NCBI GenBank assembly: GCA_900769695.1
Contig: CAAGHO010000048.1
Location: 1 to 64,000, forward strand
DNA: 64,000 bases
Direction: 5' to 3'
From: Bacilli bacterium
Lineage (GTDB): Bacteria > Bacillota_I > Bacilli_A > RF39 > UBA660
In this document: positions 52,800 through 60,719 of the stretch, in pieces
Layout of the letters: every line of letters begins with the position of its first letter
Numbering within the stretch: the first letter of the stretch is position 1
Translations under genes and position numbers: made by a program
The notes under the pieces: generated by a model
Database searches by the model: none
What the model was told of the DNA's origin: nothing
Seen by the model: only the letters and a program-made list of their open reading frames with translations

Positions 52800-53882
52800 A
52801 TGGGATTAATTAAAGCAGCAGTAGGGGCTGTAGGAAGCACTCTACACGATCAATGGAAAGATTATATAAGATGTGAGGACTTAGGACAAGATATTTTAAT
52901 GAAGAGAGTATCAACTCCTAATGGTGTTATTTCAAAAGATAGTGCTATTCAAGTTTCTCCAGGACAAATAGCAGTAATATTTCAAAGTGGAAAGATTTTA
53001 GATGCAACAGCAGAAGAAGGAATTTATACATTTGATAGTTCAACTTCACCTTCATTTTTTGCAGGACAATTTGGGGCAGTATTTAAAGAAATGTGGAATC
53101 GTTTTATTTATAATGGCGCTCCTAGTAAAGAACAAGCAGTATTTTATATAAATGCAAAAGAAATTATGGATAATAAATTTGGTACACCTGCACCAATTCC
53201 ATTTCAAGATTGGTCACATGCAATACCAAATCAAATGACAGGAAAAGAAACTCCAATGGGAGTAAAAGTTAAATGCTTTGGTAAATATACATTTAAAATA
53301 GCTGATCCTGCTACATTTATGCAACAAGTTGCAGGTACAGCTGAAGAATATAGAAAAGATCAAATCTGTGAACAAATGAGATCAGAAGTAATTGGAACAT
53401 TCCAAAATGTATTAAATGAATTAGGTAATTCAGTACATAAAGTACCAGTATTAGAATTACCAAGTAATACAGATGAAATTAAAAATTTAATGGATGAAAA
53501 AGTATTTGATGAACCAATTAGAAGAAGAGGAATCAGTATCGTTGGATTTATAGTAGAATCTGTAACATTAGATGAAGATTCTGAAAAGAAAATCAACAAT
53601 TACGAATTATCTGCAAATACAGCAATGCAACAAGGTACACTTACTGGAGCTTATGCAAATGCAGTTGTTGATGCAGCAAATAATGCAAATGGTGCTGCAA
53701 ATGGTTTCATGGGTGTTGGAATGATGAATATGGCTTCAGGTGGAGTTATGGGTGGAGTAGCAACTAATGCTCAACCAACACAACAAACAACTCAAACACA
53801 AGCAGGTGCTAAATTCTGTTCAAATTGTGGTAGTCCAGTATCTGGAGCATTCTGCTCAAACTGTGGAAATAAAATTGCATAA
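52800..53882 (+). CDS. SPFH-domain protein with C-terminal zinc ribbon (YdjI-like)
   Basis: A 360-residue cytoplasmic protein. The SPFH part (about residues 30-260; QDILMKRVSTPNGVISKDSAIQVSPGQIAVIFQSGKI, ISIVGFIVESVTLDE) resembles the 'virion core protein' YdjI family. After a Gln/Ala/Gly-rich linker comes a paired zinc ribbon, FCSNCGSPVSGAFCSNCGNKIA, at the very end. AAGAGG precedes the ATG. Expected to form oligomeric scaffolds at the membrane with the two upstream products. A terminator that overlaps a poly-G promoter follows. Confidence 0.85.
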   Translation: MGLIKAAVGAVGSTLHDQWKDYIRCEDLGQDILMKRVSTPNGVISKDSAIQVSPGQIAVIFQSGKILDATAEEGIYTFDSSTSPSFFAGQFGAVFKEMWNRFIYNGAPSKEQAVFYINAKEIMDNKFGTPAPIPFQDWSHAIPNQMTGKETPMGVKVKCFGKYTFKIADPATFMQQVAGTAEEYRKDQICEQMRSEVIGTFQNVLNELGNSVHKVPVLELPSNTDEIKNLMDEKVFDEPIRRRGISIVGFIVESVTLDEDSEKKINNYELSANTAMQQGTLTGAYANAVVDAANNANGAANGFMGVGMMNMASGGVMGGVATNAQPTQQTTQTQAGAKFCSNCGSPVSGAFCSNCGNKIA

Positions 53883-53908
53883 TTTGAAATAGAAAAGATA
53901 AAAATTCA

Positions 53909-53939
53909 AAATCAAGCAAAAAATTTTGCTTGATTTTTT
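53909..53939 (+). terminator. Terminator after the SPFH gene; its 3' arm supplies the -35 of the next promoter
   Basis: AAATCAAGCAAAA (53909-53921) pairs with TTTTGCTTGATTT (53924-53936), opening at the tip for a loop, then T residues. Its right arm contains TTGATT, the -35 of the poly-G promoter. Confidence 0.75.
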
Positions 53940-53961
53940 ATTTCGGGGGGGGGGTTATAAT
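53930..53961 (+). promoter_or_regulatory. Poly-G spacer promoter 1 (candidate phase-variable)
   Basis: TTGATT (53930-53935) and TATAAT (53956-53961) enclose a 20-base spacer containing ten consecutive G (53945-53954). With the usual 16-18-base optimum, the spacer would be 17 if the tract had seven G. A G10 run in such AT-rich DNA, exactly here, is a classic slippage switch architecture (as in Neisseria porA). The ON/OFF state is inferred. Confidence 0.75.
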
Positions 53962-53963
53962 CA

Positions 53964-53994
53964 TTTTAGATAAGAAAATAGGTGGTATCTAAAA
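53964..53994 (+). promoter_or_regulatory. Leader hairpin presenting the Shine-Dalgarno in its loop (copy 1)
   Basis: TTTTAGATA (53964-53972) is perfectly complementary to TATCTAAAA (53986-53994), with a 13-base loop that holds AGGTGG. The 3' arm reaches the A of the start codon. A matching but imperfect hairpin is at 63288-63316. Confidence 0.55.
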
Positions 53995-54968
53995 TGAAGA
54001 AAATACTAAAATTCATAAAGCATAACGTATTAGGATTCATAATGGGAGCAGTAATATTTGGAAGTTTAGGAGTATATGCGGTAACTATTATAGCAGCTTC
54101 AAATGTGGGATATTCAGATAATAATGATTTAGGAGCAGTTAATGTTCAAGACGCCATAGATAAACTAAATACTAAGGCAACAATAAAAATTAAAGAAGCA
54201 GAGGCAAAGTGTCCATCTGGAAATTTATGTGTATTTGCAAAACCAGGTGATTATGTGAAAATGACACCAACTTCAACCAGTTATACTATAACTAAAGAAT
54301 TAACAGGATATAATACTGATGTAATTATTAATCCAAGTGAGTTAAACTTGTGGAGAGTAATAAATGTTAATAGTGATGGAACCCTTGATTTGGTATCAGT
54401 ATATTTATCATCGACTATTGTTGCTTTTCAAGGAAAAACCGGATACCAAAATTTTACATATGTTTTAGATCAAATAGCAGCACAATATGCTAATTCAAAA
54501 TACACAGTGGCTACAAGAAATATGGGTGATAATGGACAGACAAAAACCATAACTGATACTTCGATATTGAATTCTACAACTTTACCACAATCTTCATCAA
54601 CCTCAAATTTAAATGTTAATAGTACAAATGAAGCAAAAGGATTAGGTGATATAGAGTACCAGAAAGACTATAATCTAGTAAAAAATACACTAGGTACATT
54701 AAAAACCAATATAGTTGGTAAAAGAGAAGCTTATTATTGGTTAGCATCTCGTTGTTATATTTATGAATCATCTTCTAATTGGATATTTAGTGGTCTTAAA
54801 ATTGATAATTGGGGTAATCTTAGTCCAGCAAATTTATACTATAATAATAATGGTGTTCTTACAGACAGCTTAGATAATGCTGTAATTAGACCAATTGTAA
54901 CTTTAAAAGCTAATCTTGTTCCATCAAGTGGTTCTGGTACAAATTCTTCACCATACGTGTTAGACTAA
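53994..54968 (+). CDS. Surface protein with NVQxAID repeat-like head and C-type-lectin-like tail
   Basis: Start at ATG 53994, eight bases after AGGTGG; the GTG at 53982 overlaps that ribosome site. The 324-residue product has an N-terminal helix or signal (VLGFIMGAVIFGSLGVYAVTIIAA) followed by SNVGYSDNNDLGAVNVQDAIDKL, a head also present in the 63317 product. The C-terminal part has EAYYWLASRCYIYESSSNW, then an Asn/Tyr/Gly-rich run, then AVIRPIVTLKANL and a final GSGTNSSPYVLD. YWLAS...RP(V)V.L is typical of DUF6273/FGE-like C-type-lectin folds that serve as variable targets elsewhere. Transcribed from the poly-G promoter. Confidence 0.75.
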   Translation: MKKILKFIKHNVLGFIMGAVIFGSLGVYAVTIIAASNVGYSDNNDLGAVNVQDAIDKLNTKATIKIKEAEAKCPSGNLCVFAKPGDYVKMTPTSTSYTITKELTGYNTDVIINPSELNLWRVINVNSDGTLDLVSVYLSSTIVAFQGKTGYQNFTYVLDQIAAQYANSKYTVATRNMGDNGQTKTITDTSILNSTTLPQSSSTSNLNVNSTNEAKGLGDIEYQKDYNLVKNTLGTLKTNIVGKREAYYWLASRCYIYESSSNWIFSGLKIDNWGNLSPANLYYNNNGVLTDSLDNAVIRPIVTLKANLVPSSGSGTNSSPYVLD

Positions 54969-55056
54969 TAAAAAATAATATAATGACTTTCGAAATTTAA
55001 TCTACATAAAGTAGTAAAATTTATTAATGAAGGTAGAATCTAAAACAAATAAAAAC

Positions 55057-55084
55057 TTGATTTTTGTGCTTTTTCTGATATACT
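55057..55084 (+). promoter_or_regulatory. Promoter of the AAA+ ATPase gene
   Basis: TTGATT (55057-55062), 16-base spacer, TATACT (55079-55084), 25 bases before the ATG with AAGGAG between. Confidence 0.6.
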
Positions 55085-55108
55085 TTAATTTGTAAGGAGA
55101 CTAGTATT

Positions 55109-56059
55109 ATGAATGAAGAATTTGATTTAGCAAAGAAAAGAATTAGCGTTTTAAATAATTATGGTGAAAATTTATCAGAAAAGGACTATATTACTAATCC
55201 AGCTATTGGTAGAGATGAACAAATAAAACAAATGATTTTGATTTTATTAACACCAGATAAATCAGCAATCTTAGTTGGTAAACCAGGTGTTGGTAAAACA
55301 GCAACAATAGAAGGTCTTGCTTATCGTATTCAGAATGGTACTGTTCCAGATGTCTTAAAAAATTATAATGTTATTAAATTAAATACTTCAGCATTACTTG
55401 GTGTTGATCCTGTAACTGGAGAATCAAAAGTACAAACTCTACTTGATGAATTAAAAAAACAAACAAAACTAATTCTATTTATAGATGAAATTCATACTTT
55501 AATGGGCACTAAAGGAGAGGCCTTAGACTTTGCTAATATGTTTAAGCCAGCTCTTGACCGTGGTGATATCAAGGTTGTTGGAGCAACAACAACAGAAGAA
55601 TATGAAAGATATATCTTAAGAGATAAAGCCTTTGTAAGACGTTTTCAAAAAGTTGAAATATTTGAACCTACAAGAGAAGAAAATATTGCAATATTGGTAG
55701 GTACTCTTCCTAAAATAGAGAAAAGAACAGGTGTCAAGATAGGATATTCATCTTTTGTTCAGCAACAAATTATGGCTTTTATTACAGATATAACATCAGA
55801 ATATAAAAGAATCTATGAAATAGGTTCACGTTATCCAGATGTTTCTTTAACTTTAGTTCAAGAAGCTTTTTCAAATGCATTATTTGATAATAGAAAAGAA
55901 GTTAACATTTTAGATTTTAGAAAAGCAATAGAATCAAGTAAAAACATATATCAAGATGTAATAGATAAAGAACTTCCACATTTTGATGAATTATTCGCAA
56001 CTGAAATAAAACAAGTAGAAGAAAAAAATACCCTTGGTTACGAAAGATTAGATGGCTAG
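55109..56059 (+). CDS. Standalone ClpA/ClpC D1-type AAA+ ATPase
   Basis: A 316-residue protein corresponding to the first AAA+ module of ClpA/B/C. NPAIGRDEQIKQMILILL leads to Walker A VGKPGVGKTATIEGLA near residues 52-60, LILFIDEIHTLMG (Walker B) near 130, VVGATTTEEYERYI (sensor 1) near 160 and RDKAFVRRFQKVEIFEPTREE with the Arg finger. There is no N-domain, middle domain or second AAA+ module, so this is not a full chaperone. Perhaps an assembly or remodelling factor. It overlaps the next gene by eight bases. Confidence 0.88.
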   Translation: MNEEFDLAKKRISVLNNYGENLSEKDYITNPAIGRDEQIKQMILILLTPDKSAILVGKPGVGKTATIEGLAYRIQNGTVPDVLKNYNVIKLNTSALLGVDPVTGESKVQTLLDELKKQTKLILFIDEIHTLMGTKGEALDFANMFKPALDRGDIKVVGATTTEEYERYILRDKAFVRRFQKVEIFEPTREENIAILVGTLPKIEKRTGVKIGYSSFVQQQIMAFITDITSEYKRIYEIGSRYPDVSLTLVQEAFSNALFDNRKEVNILDFRKAIESSKNIYQDVIDKELPHFDELFATEIKQVEEKNTLGYERLDG

Positions 56060-56447
56060 AATGATAAAGAAAATAATTTATATTATCAGTATTATTTCTT
56101 TAGGTGTACTAACAATCTTAACGAGTCAAATGATTCCAATTATTTTTCAAGCTAATTTACAAGGAATATTTTATCTAATAACGGTTATAGGATTACTTAT
56201 ATTCGAATTAATAGAGTTGATTATATCAAAGAAAATAATTAAAAAAATGTATGGTTATAATATTATGATAATTCTAATATCAATTTATTTAAGTATTATA
56301 TATTGTGTGATTTATAGTAATAATGCCTTAAATAGTATTAAATATTATAAAGATAATTTTTTAATAGTAAGTATTTTAATAATATTAACTATTATAAGTT
56401 ATTTTTTTATAAAAAATGATTTTAAATCTCAAAGGGAAAATAGATGA
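56052..56447 (+). CDS. Small membrane protein coupled to the AAA+ gene
   Basis: A 131-residue protein with four hydrophobic segments and short loops; it is nearly all membrane sequence (IIYIISIISLGVLTILTSQM, GIFYLITVIGLLIFELIELI and so on). It overlaps the AAA+ reading frame by eight bases, with no strong ribosome site, which implies translational coupling. An ATG at 56061 is an alternative start. Family unknown; it may anchor the AAA+ ATPase at the membrane. Confidence 0.55.
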   Translation: MARMIKKIIYIISIISLGVLTILTSQMIPIIFQANLQGIFYLITVIGLLIFELIELIISKKIIKKMYGYNIMIILISIYLSIIYCVIYSNNALNSIKYYKDNFLIVSILIILTIISYFFIKNDFKSQRENR

Positions 56448-56463
56448 AAAATCTATTTTTTTT
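56437..56463 (+). terminator. Terminator before glmS
   Basis: AAAATAGAT (56437-56445) pairs with ATCTATTTT (56451-56459), loop GAAAA, then four more T. Confidence 0.7.
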
Positions 56464-56472
56464 CCTCTTAGT

Positions 56473-56502
56473 TTGCTTTTTTTTAAATAATTAGTATATA
56501 AT
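56473..56502 (+). promoter_or_regulatory. Promoter of glmS
   Basis: TTGCTT (56473-56478), 18-base spacer, TATAAT (56497-56502), 22 bases before the ATG. The leader is too short for a glmS ribozyme. Confidence 0.65.
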
Positions 56503-56524
56503 ATTTAAAAGGAGAGTAGATAAT

Positions 56525-58306
56525 ATGTGTGGAATTGTTGGATACATAGGAAAAAGAAACGCTATAGATATTTTACTTGATGGTTTGAAAAAATTAGAAT
56601 ATAGAGGATATGACTCTGCAGGAGTTTGTTTATATGATTCTTCTAATATAGAAATAATTAAAAGTGTTGGAAGAATTAAAAATTTAGAAGAAAAACTAGA
56701 TTTTTCTAAAGTCAGTAAATACAGTCGAGGTATTGCTCATACAAGATGGGCAACTCATGGAAATGTAACAGAAGAGAATGCTCATCCTCATCAAGTGGGA
56801 AAAATTACTTTAGTACATAATGGTATAATTGAAAATGCTGATATCTTGAAAGATGAATTAATAAAAAAAGGTTATGTTTTTAAATCTAATACTGATACTG
56901 AAGTAGTTGCAGCCTTACTTGATTATAATTATGAAGAAGACTTTCTAAAGACAATAGATAAATCTATGAAAACTTTAAAGGGAAGTTATGCTTTAGGAAT
57001 AATTGTTGAAAAAGATACTAGTAAGATATATGCTGTAAAAAAAGATTCACCACTTGTTCTTGGAACAGGAGAAGGTGAAAATTTCTTTGCTAGTGATATT
57101 ACTGCTATTAATACTTATACAAATGACTTTATATTTTTAGATGAAGGTGAAGTAGCAGTAGTAACTGATAAAGATATAACAGTTTACAAAGATTTAAAAA
57201 AGGTTGATAAAAAAATAGATACTATTGTAGTTGATTTAGAAAGTAAGAGTAAAAATGGTTATTCCCATTATATGTTAAAAGAAATTAATGAAGAGCCTGT
57301 TGTTCTTGAAAAAACTTTAAAACCATATTTAGATAATTTAGATTTAATACCAGATATAAGTGAGTATGAAGTAATTCATATTGTAGCATGTGGTTCTGCG
57401 ATGTATGCTGGTATGGTTGCTAAATATTTACTAGAAGAAAAAGCAAATGTAGAAGTTATGGTTGATGTTGCTAGTGAATACCGTTACAGAAATATAAATT
57501 ATAATCGCAAAACATTAGTTATTTTAATTTCTCAATCAGGAGAAACAGCTGATACTATTGCCGCTATGAGATTTGCTAAAGAAAAAGGTCAAACTACATT
57601 AGCAATTGTTAATGTTAAGACTTCAACTATTGCAAGAGAATCAACCAAGGCTTTATTTATAGAAGCAGGAGAAGAAATAGCAGTTGCAACAACTAAAGCT
57701 TATCTATTACAAGTAGCACTTCTATCACTTTTAAGTTTGAAACTTGCTTATGATAAAAAATTAATTGATGATATAACTCCATATCTAGATGAGTTTAGAG
57801 TAATTCCTAAATTAGTAAAGGAAACAATAGATAAAGATAATAATTATAAATCTATCGCAAATGAAATCTATGAAAAAAATAACTCATTCTTCATAGGAAG
57901 AAAGATTGACTATGCATACTGTCTAGAAGGAAGTTTAAAATTAAAAGAAGTTTCTTATATTCACTCTGAGGCATATCAAGCAGGAGAGTTAAAACATGGA
58001 ACAATTTCTTTAATAGATGAAGGTATGCCAGTATTTGGAATCTTAACAGATGAAGATATTATTCCCAAAACTTTATCAAATGTTATTGAAACTAAAGCTC
58101 GTGGTGCAAAAGCAATTATTATTACCTCAAGTTCTGATTTAGGAAAAGACTTTGATTTAGTAATTAATGTTCCTAAACTAAGTATGTTTACTCAAGGTTT
58201 AGTTGTTGTTCCAACATTACAATTAATTGCTTATCATACTGCATCTTTACGTGGATGTGATATTGATAAACCAAAAAATTTAGCAAAATCAGTTACTGTT
58301 GAATAA
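56525..58306 (+). CDS. glmS: Glutamine-fructose-6-phosphate aminotransferase (isomerizing)
   Basis: A 593-residue enzyme that makes glucosamine-6-phosphate for peptidoglycan and surface polymers. The N-terminal glutaminase domain starts MCGIVGYIG with Cys2 as nucleophile, followed by RGYDSAG, HTRWATHG and HNGIIEN. Two sugar-isomerase (SIS) domains follow, with ACGSAMYAG near residue 290 and ISQSGETADT near 340, and a C-terminal LRGCDIDKPKNLAKSVTVE that closes the active site. Length matches the family (about 600). GGAGAG precedes the ATG. Often controlled by a ribozyme in Bacilli, but none is present here. Confidence 0.97.
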   Translation: MCGIVGYIGKRNAIDILLDGLKKLEYRGYDSAGVCLYDSSNIEIIKSVGRIKNLEEKLDFSKVSKYSRGIAHTRWATHGNVTEENAHPHQVGKITLVHNGIIENADILKDELIKKGYVFKSNTDTEVVAALLDYNYEEDFLKTIDKSMKTLKGSYALGIIVEKDTSKIYAVKKDSPLVLGTGEGENFFASDITAINTYTNDFIFLDEGEVAVVTDKDITVYKDLKKVDKKIDTIVVDLESKSKNGYSHYMLKEINEEPVVLEKTLKPYLDNLDLIPDISEYEVIHIVACGSAMYAGMVAKYLLEEKANVEVMVDVASEYRYRNINYNRKTLVILISQSGETADTIAAMRFAKEKGQTTLAIVNVKTSTIARESTKALFIEAGEEIAVATTKAYLLQVALLSLLSLKLAYDKKLIDDITPYLDEFRVIPKLVKETIDKDNNYKSIANEIYEKNNSFFIGRKIDYAYCLEGSLKLKEVSYIHSEAYQAGELKHGTISLIDEGMPVFGILTDEDIIPKTLSNVIETKARGAKAIIITSSSDLGKDFDLVINVPKLSMFTQGLVVVPTLQLIAYHTASLRGCDIDKPKNLAKSVTVE

Positions 58307-58360
58307 AAATGTATAAATCTTATCAATTTTTACCATTATAATAATGGAAGGAGAGATAAG

Positions 58361-58900
58361 ATGAAACTTAAAAAGATACTTGCTATTTGTTTAGGAATTT
58401 TCATACTTGTTGGTTGTACTAATACTAATAATACTCCAAGTAAAAAAGTAGAAGATTTCTTAAGTAAATATCAAAAACTAGATGATGATGTTTTAACCCA
58501 ACTTGACTTAACACTAGATAATGATCAAGATATGAGTGACGATCAAAAGAAAGATTATCGTGCACTTATGGAAAAACAATATCAAAATTTATCTTATAAG
58601 ATTACAGACGAAAAAGAAGAAGATGACACCGCAACAGTAGAAGCTGAAATAGAAGTTTACGACTATCAAACATCAGTTACAAAATCAACAGAATATTTCA
58701 ATTCTCATAAAGATGAATTTGTAACAGATGCTGATAAAGATGGCACTAAAAAGTTTATTGATTATAAGATAAAAGAAATGAAAAATGTATCTGATAAGAC
58801 AAAATATACTATGACTTTTAATCTTACAAAGAATAACGGAGAATGGATACTTGATGATATTACAGATACAGATAGACAAAAATTACATGGTTTGTATTAA
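58361..58900 (+). CDS. Lipoprotein, unknown function
   Basis: A 179-residue lipoprotein: signal peptide MKLKKILAICLGIFILVGC with the lipobox LVGC. The mature protein is Asp/Lys-rich with a linker (TNTNNTPSKK) and a beta-rich C-terminal half (DTATVEAEIEVYDYQTSV, KYTMTFNLTKNNGEWILDDI), a pattern reminiscent of NTF2-like or DUF4878-type lipoproteins. GGAGAG precedes the ATG, with TATAAT at 58337-58342 as a likely -10. The stop codon is in the following terminator. Confidence 0.7.
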   Translation: MKLKKILAICLGIFILVGCTNTNNTPSKKVEDFLSKYQKLDDDVLTQLDLTLDNDQDMSDDQKKDYRALMEKQYQNLSYKITDEKEEDDTATVEAEIEVYDYQTSVTKSTEYFNSHKDEFVTDADKDGTKKFIDYKIKEMKNVSDKTKYTMTFNLTKNNGEWILDDITDTDRQKLHGLY

Positions 58901-58921
58901 GACTAGAAATAGTCTTTTTTT
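58899..58921 (+). terminator. Terminator after the lipoprotein gene
   Basis: AAGACTA (58899-58905) pairs with TAGTCTT (58910-58916) around GAAA, followed by TTTTT. Confidence 0.7.
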
Positions 58922-58923
58922 CT

Positions 58924-58932
58924 TGATATAAT
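58924..58932 (+). promoter_or_regulatory. Extended -10 promoter giving a likely leaderless ylmH transcript
   Basis: TG-A-TATAAT ends six bases before the ATG at 58939, so initiation at the normal distance would fall on or next to the start codon. No ribosome-binding site lies between. Confidence 0.5.
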
Positions 58933-58938
58933 TTATTT

Positions 58939-59628
58939 ATGAAAAAATATAGTTTAAATAATCAAATAGAAAAAGTTTTAATGGGTAAAGCTACTAACTT
59001 TTTAAATCCAATAGATACTAGATATGTAATTAATAGATTAAAAGGTATGGATTTTACATATAAAATATTTTATCTATATAAAGAATCAGAAAAGTTAATT
59101 GTGTATAATGATGATGTTGATATAACACTATTTGAGATAGAATCTAAGATATTATTAACACATAGTCAAATACTTGGTAGTTTATTTTCTCATAATTTAG
59201 ATGAAGCTATGTTTGGAGATATTGTTATTATAAATGATAAGTATTATATAGCTATTGTTAACAAAATAAAGAACTATTTTATTAATAATTTTAACATGGT
59301 AGGTAAAAATAAAATAAAGTTACATGAAGTTAGTCTAGATCAAGTAAAAGACTTTATTCCTAAATATAAAGAACTTAAGATATCTATATCATCACTAAGA
59401 ATAGATAATGTCATCTCTAAAGTTATACCAACTAGTAGAACTATTAGTAAAGAATTAATAGATAATGATAAAGTTTTCATAAATTATGAAGTTTTAAGTA
59501 ATAAGAATTATTCTTTAAAGGAAAATGATATATTTTCTATACGTGGTGTTGGTAAATTCAAATTAATAAGTATTGGACCTCTAGTAAAGAATAATAAGTA
59601 TCAAATAGTTATAAAAAAATACATTTAA
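58939..59628 (+). CDS. ylmH: S4-domain RNA-binding protein YlmH (RqcP2-like)
   Basis: A 229-residue protein with the YlmH layout: N-terminal segment (NQIEKVLMGKATNFLNPIDTRYVINRLKG), a middle domain with AMFGDIVIINDKYYIAIVNKI and a C-terminal S4 domain starting SSLRIDNVISKVIPTSRTISKELIDNDKVFINYEVL. S4 proteins bind RNA; YlmH is implicated in ribosome quality control alongside RqcH/RqcP. No ribosome site is present and the start codon lies within six bases of the -10, so the message is probably leaderless. Confidence 0.88.
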   Translation: MKKYSLNNQIEKVLMGKATNFLNPIDTRYVINRLKGMDFTYKIFYLYKESEKLIVYNDDVDITLFEIESKILLTHSQILGSLFSHNLDEAMFGDIVIINDKYYIAIVNKIKNYFINNFNMVGKNKIKLHEVSLDQVKDFIPKYKELKISISSLRIDNVISKVIPTSRTISKELIDNDKVFINYEVLSNKNYSLKENDIFSIRGVGKFKLISIGPLVKNNKYQIVIKKYI

Positions 59629-59674
59629 TATTATAAAATTACAATCTTTGACATATATTTTTTTAGGTGATATT

Positions 59675-60706
59675 TTGAAAAAATATATGTTTTTTTTATT
59701 ATTAATTCTATTTCTTTTTCCATTAAATGTTTTTGCAGTTACTGATACAGCAACATCATCGATTGTAATGGATATGGATAGTGGAAGAATTTTATATAGT
59801 AAGAATAAAGATGAAAAAAGACTAATTGCCTCAATTACAAAAATAATGACTTCAGTTATTGCTTTAGAAAAAGGAAAATTAAATGATGAATATCAAGCTG
59901 GTGAAGAAATTTTAGAAATGTATGGTACTAGTATTTATTTGGAATATAAAGAAAAAATGAAACTAGAAGATTTATTATATGGATTAATGTTAAGAAGTGG
60001 CAATGATGCTGCAGTTGTTATTGCTAATAATATTAGTAAAAATGAAGAAACATTTGTAAAATTAATGAATGCTAAGGCTAAAAAATTAGGAATGAGTAAT
60101 ACTTCTTTTAGTAATTGTCATGGTCTTGATGAGAAAACCAAAAACTATTCAACTGCCTATGACATGGCTAAACTTTCAAGTTATGCTTATACTAATTTTA
60201 AAGAATATCGTAAAATCGTAGGTACTAAAAAGTATAATGTTCAAACAAAAAATAAAAGCTATTTATGGTATAACAGGAATAAACTTTTATCATCTTATGA
60301 ATACTGCACAGGAGGAAAAAATGGATATACACCAAGTGCTGGTAGAACACTTGTAACAACAGCAAAGAAAAATAATCTTAATTTAACAGTAGTTACTTTA
60401 AATGATGGAGCAGAATACGTTACCCATAAAAATTTATATGAATATGCCTTTAGTAACTATAAAAGATATAAAGTAGTAGATAAAAATAATTTTAGTATTA
60501 GTAAATCATTTTTTAAAGACGATTTGTATATAAAAAAATCATTTTATTATCCTTTAAAAGAAGATGAAGTTGATAAAATCACAACAAAAGTTAAGATAAA
60601 TAAGAAAAAAAGATATAAAAATAATGAAGAAGTAGGAAATATAGATATTTATTTAGACAAAGAAAAAATTGCTTCAATTCCAATTTACGTAAAAATAAAA
60701 AAGTAG
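59675..60706 (+). CDS. D-alanyl-D-alanine carboxypeptidase (DacA/DacF type)
   Basis: Start at TTG 59675, four bases after AGGTGA; the TTG at 59648 lies upstream of that site and the ATG at 59687 is too far. The 343-residue product has a signal peptide (MFFLLLILFLFPLNVFA), SITK catalytic motif near residue 53 and SGN (LRSGNDAAVVIANN) near 110. The usual KTG reads KNG in EYCTGGKNGYTPSAGRTLVT. The C-terminal ~60 residues are a small beta domain without a clear membrane anchor. Such enzymes trim pentapeptides in peptidoglycan. The KNG variation could weaken or alter activity. Confidence 0.88.
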   Translation: MKKYMFFLLLILFLFPLNVFAVTDTATSSIVMDMDSGRILYSKNKDEKRLIASITKIMTSVIALEKGKLNDEYQAGEEILEMYGTSIYLEYKEKMKLEDLLYGLMLRSGNDAAVVIANNISKNEETFVKLMNAKAKKLGMSNTSFSNCHGLDEKTKNYSTAYDMAKLSSYAYTNFKEYRKIVGTKKYNVQTKNKSYLWYNRNKLLSSYEYCTGGKNGYTPSAGRTLVTTAKKNNLNLTVVTLNDGAEYVTHKNLYEYAFSNYKRYKVVDKNNFSISKSFFKDDLYIKKSFYYPLKEDEVDKITTKVKINKKKRYKNNEEVGNIDIYLDKEKIASIPIYVKIKK

Positions 60707-60719
60707 GAATCTACTTTTT
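60698..60719. terminator. Bidirectional terminator between dac-like and metallophosphoesterase genes
   Basis: AAAAAGTAG (60698-60706) pairs with CTACTTTTT (60711-60719) around GAAT. Both stop codons lie in the arms, and each strand has a T-rich 3' side. Confidence 0.75.

Noticed and set aside
56464..56524. glmS ribozyme
   Set aside because: Only about 60 bases separate the preceding terminator from the ATG and they contain an ordinary promoter; there is no room for the ribozyme.
59648..59653. Perfect TTGACA as a promoter of the carboxypeptidase gene
   Set aside because: No -10 lies 16-18 bases downstream; that place holds the ribosome site and start codon.
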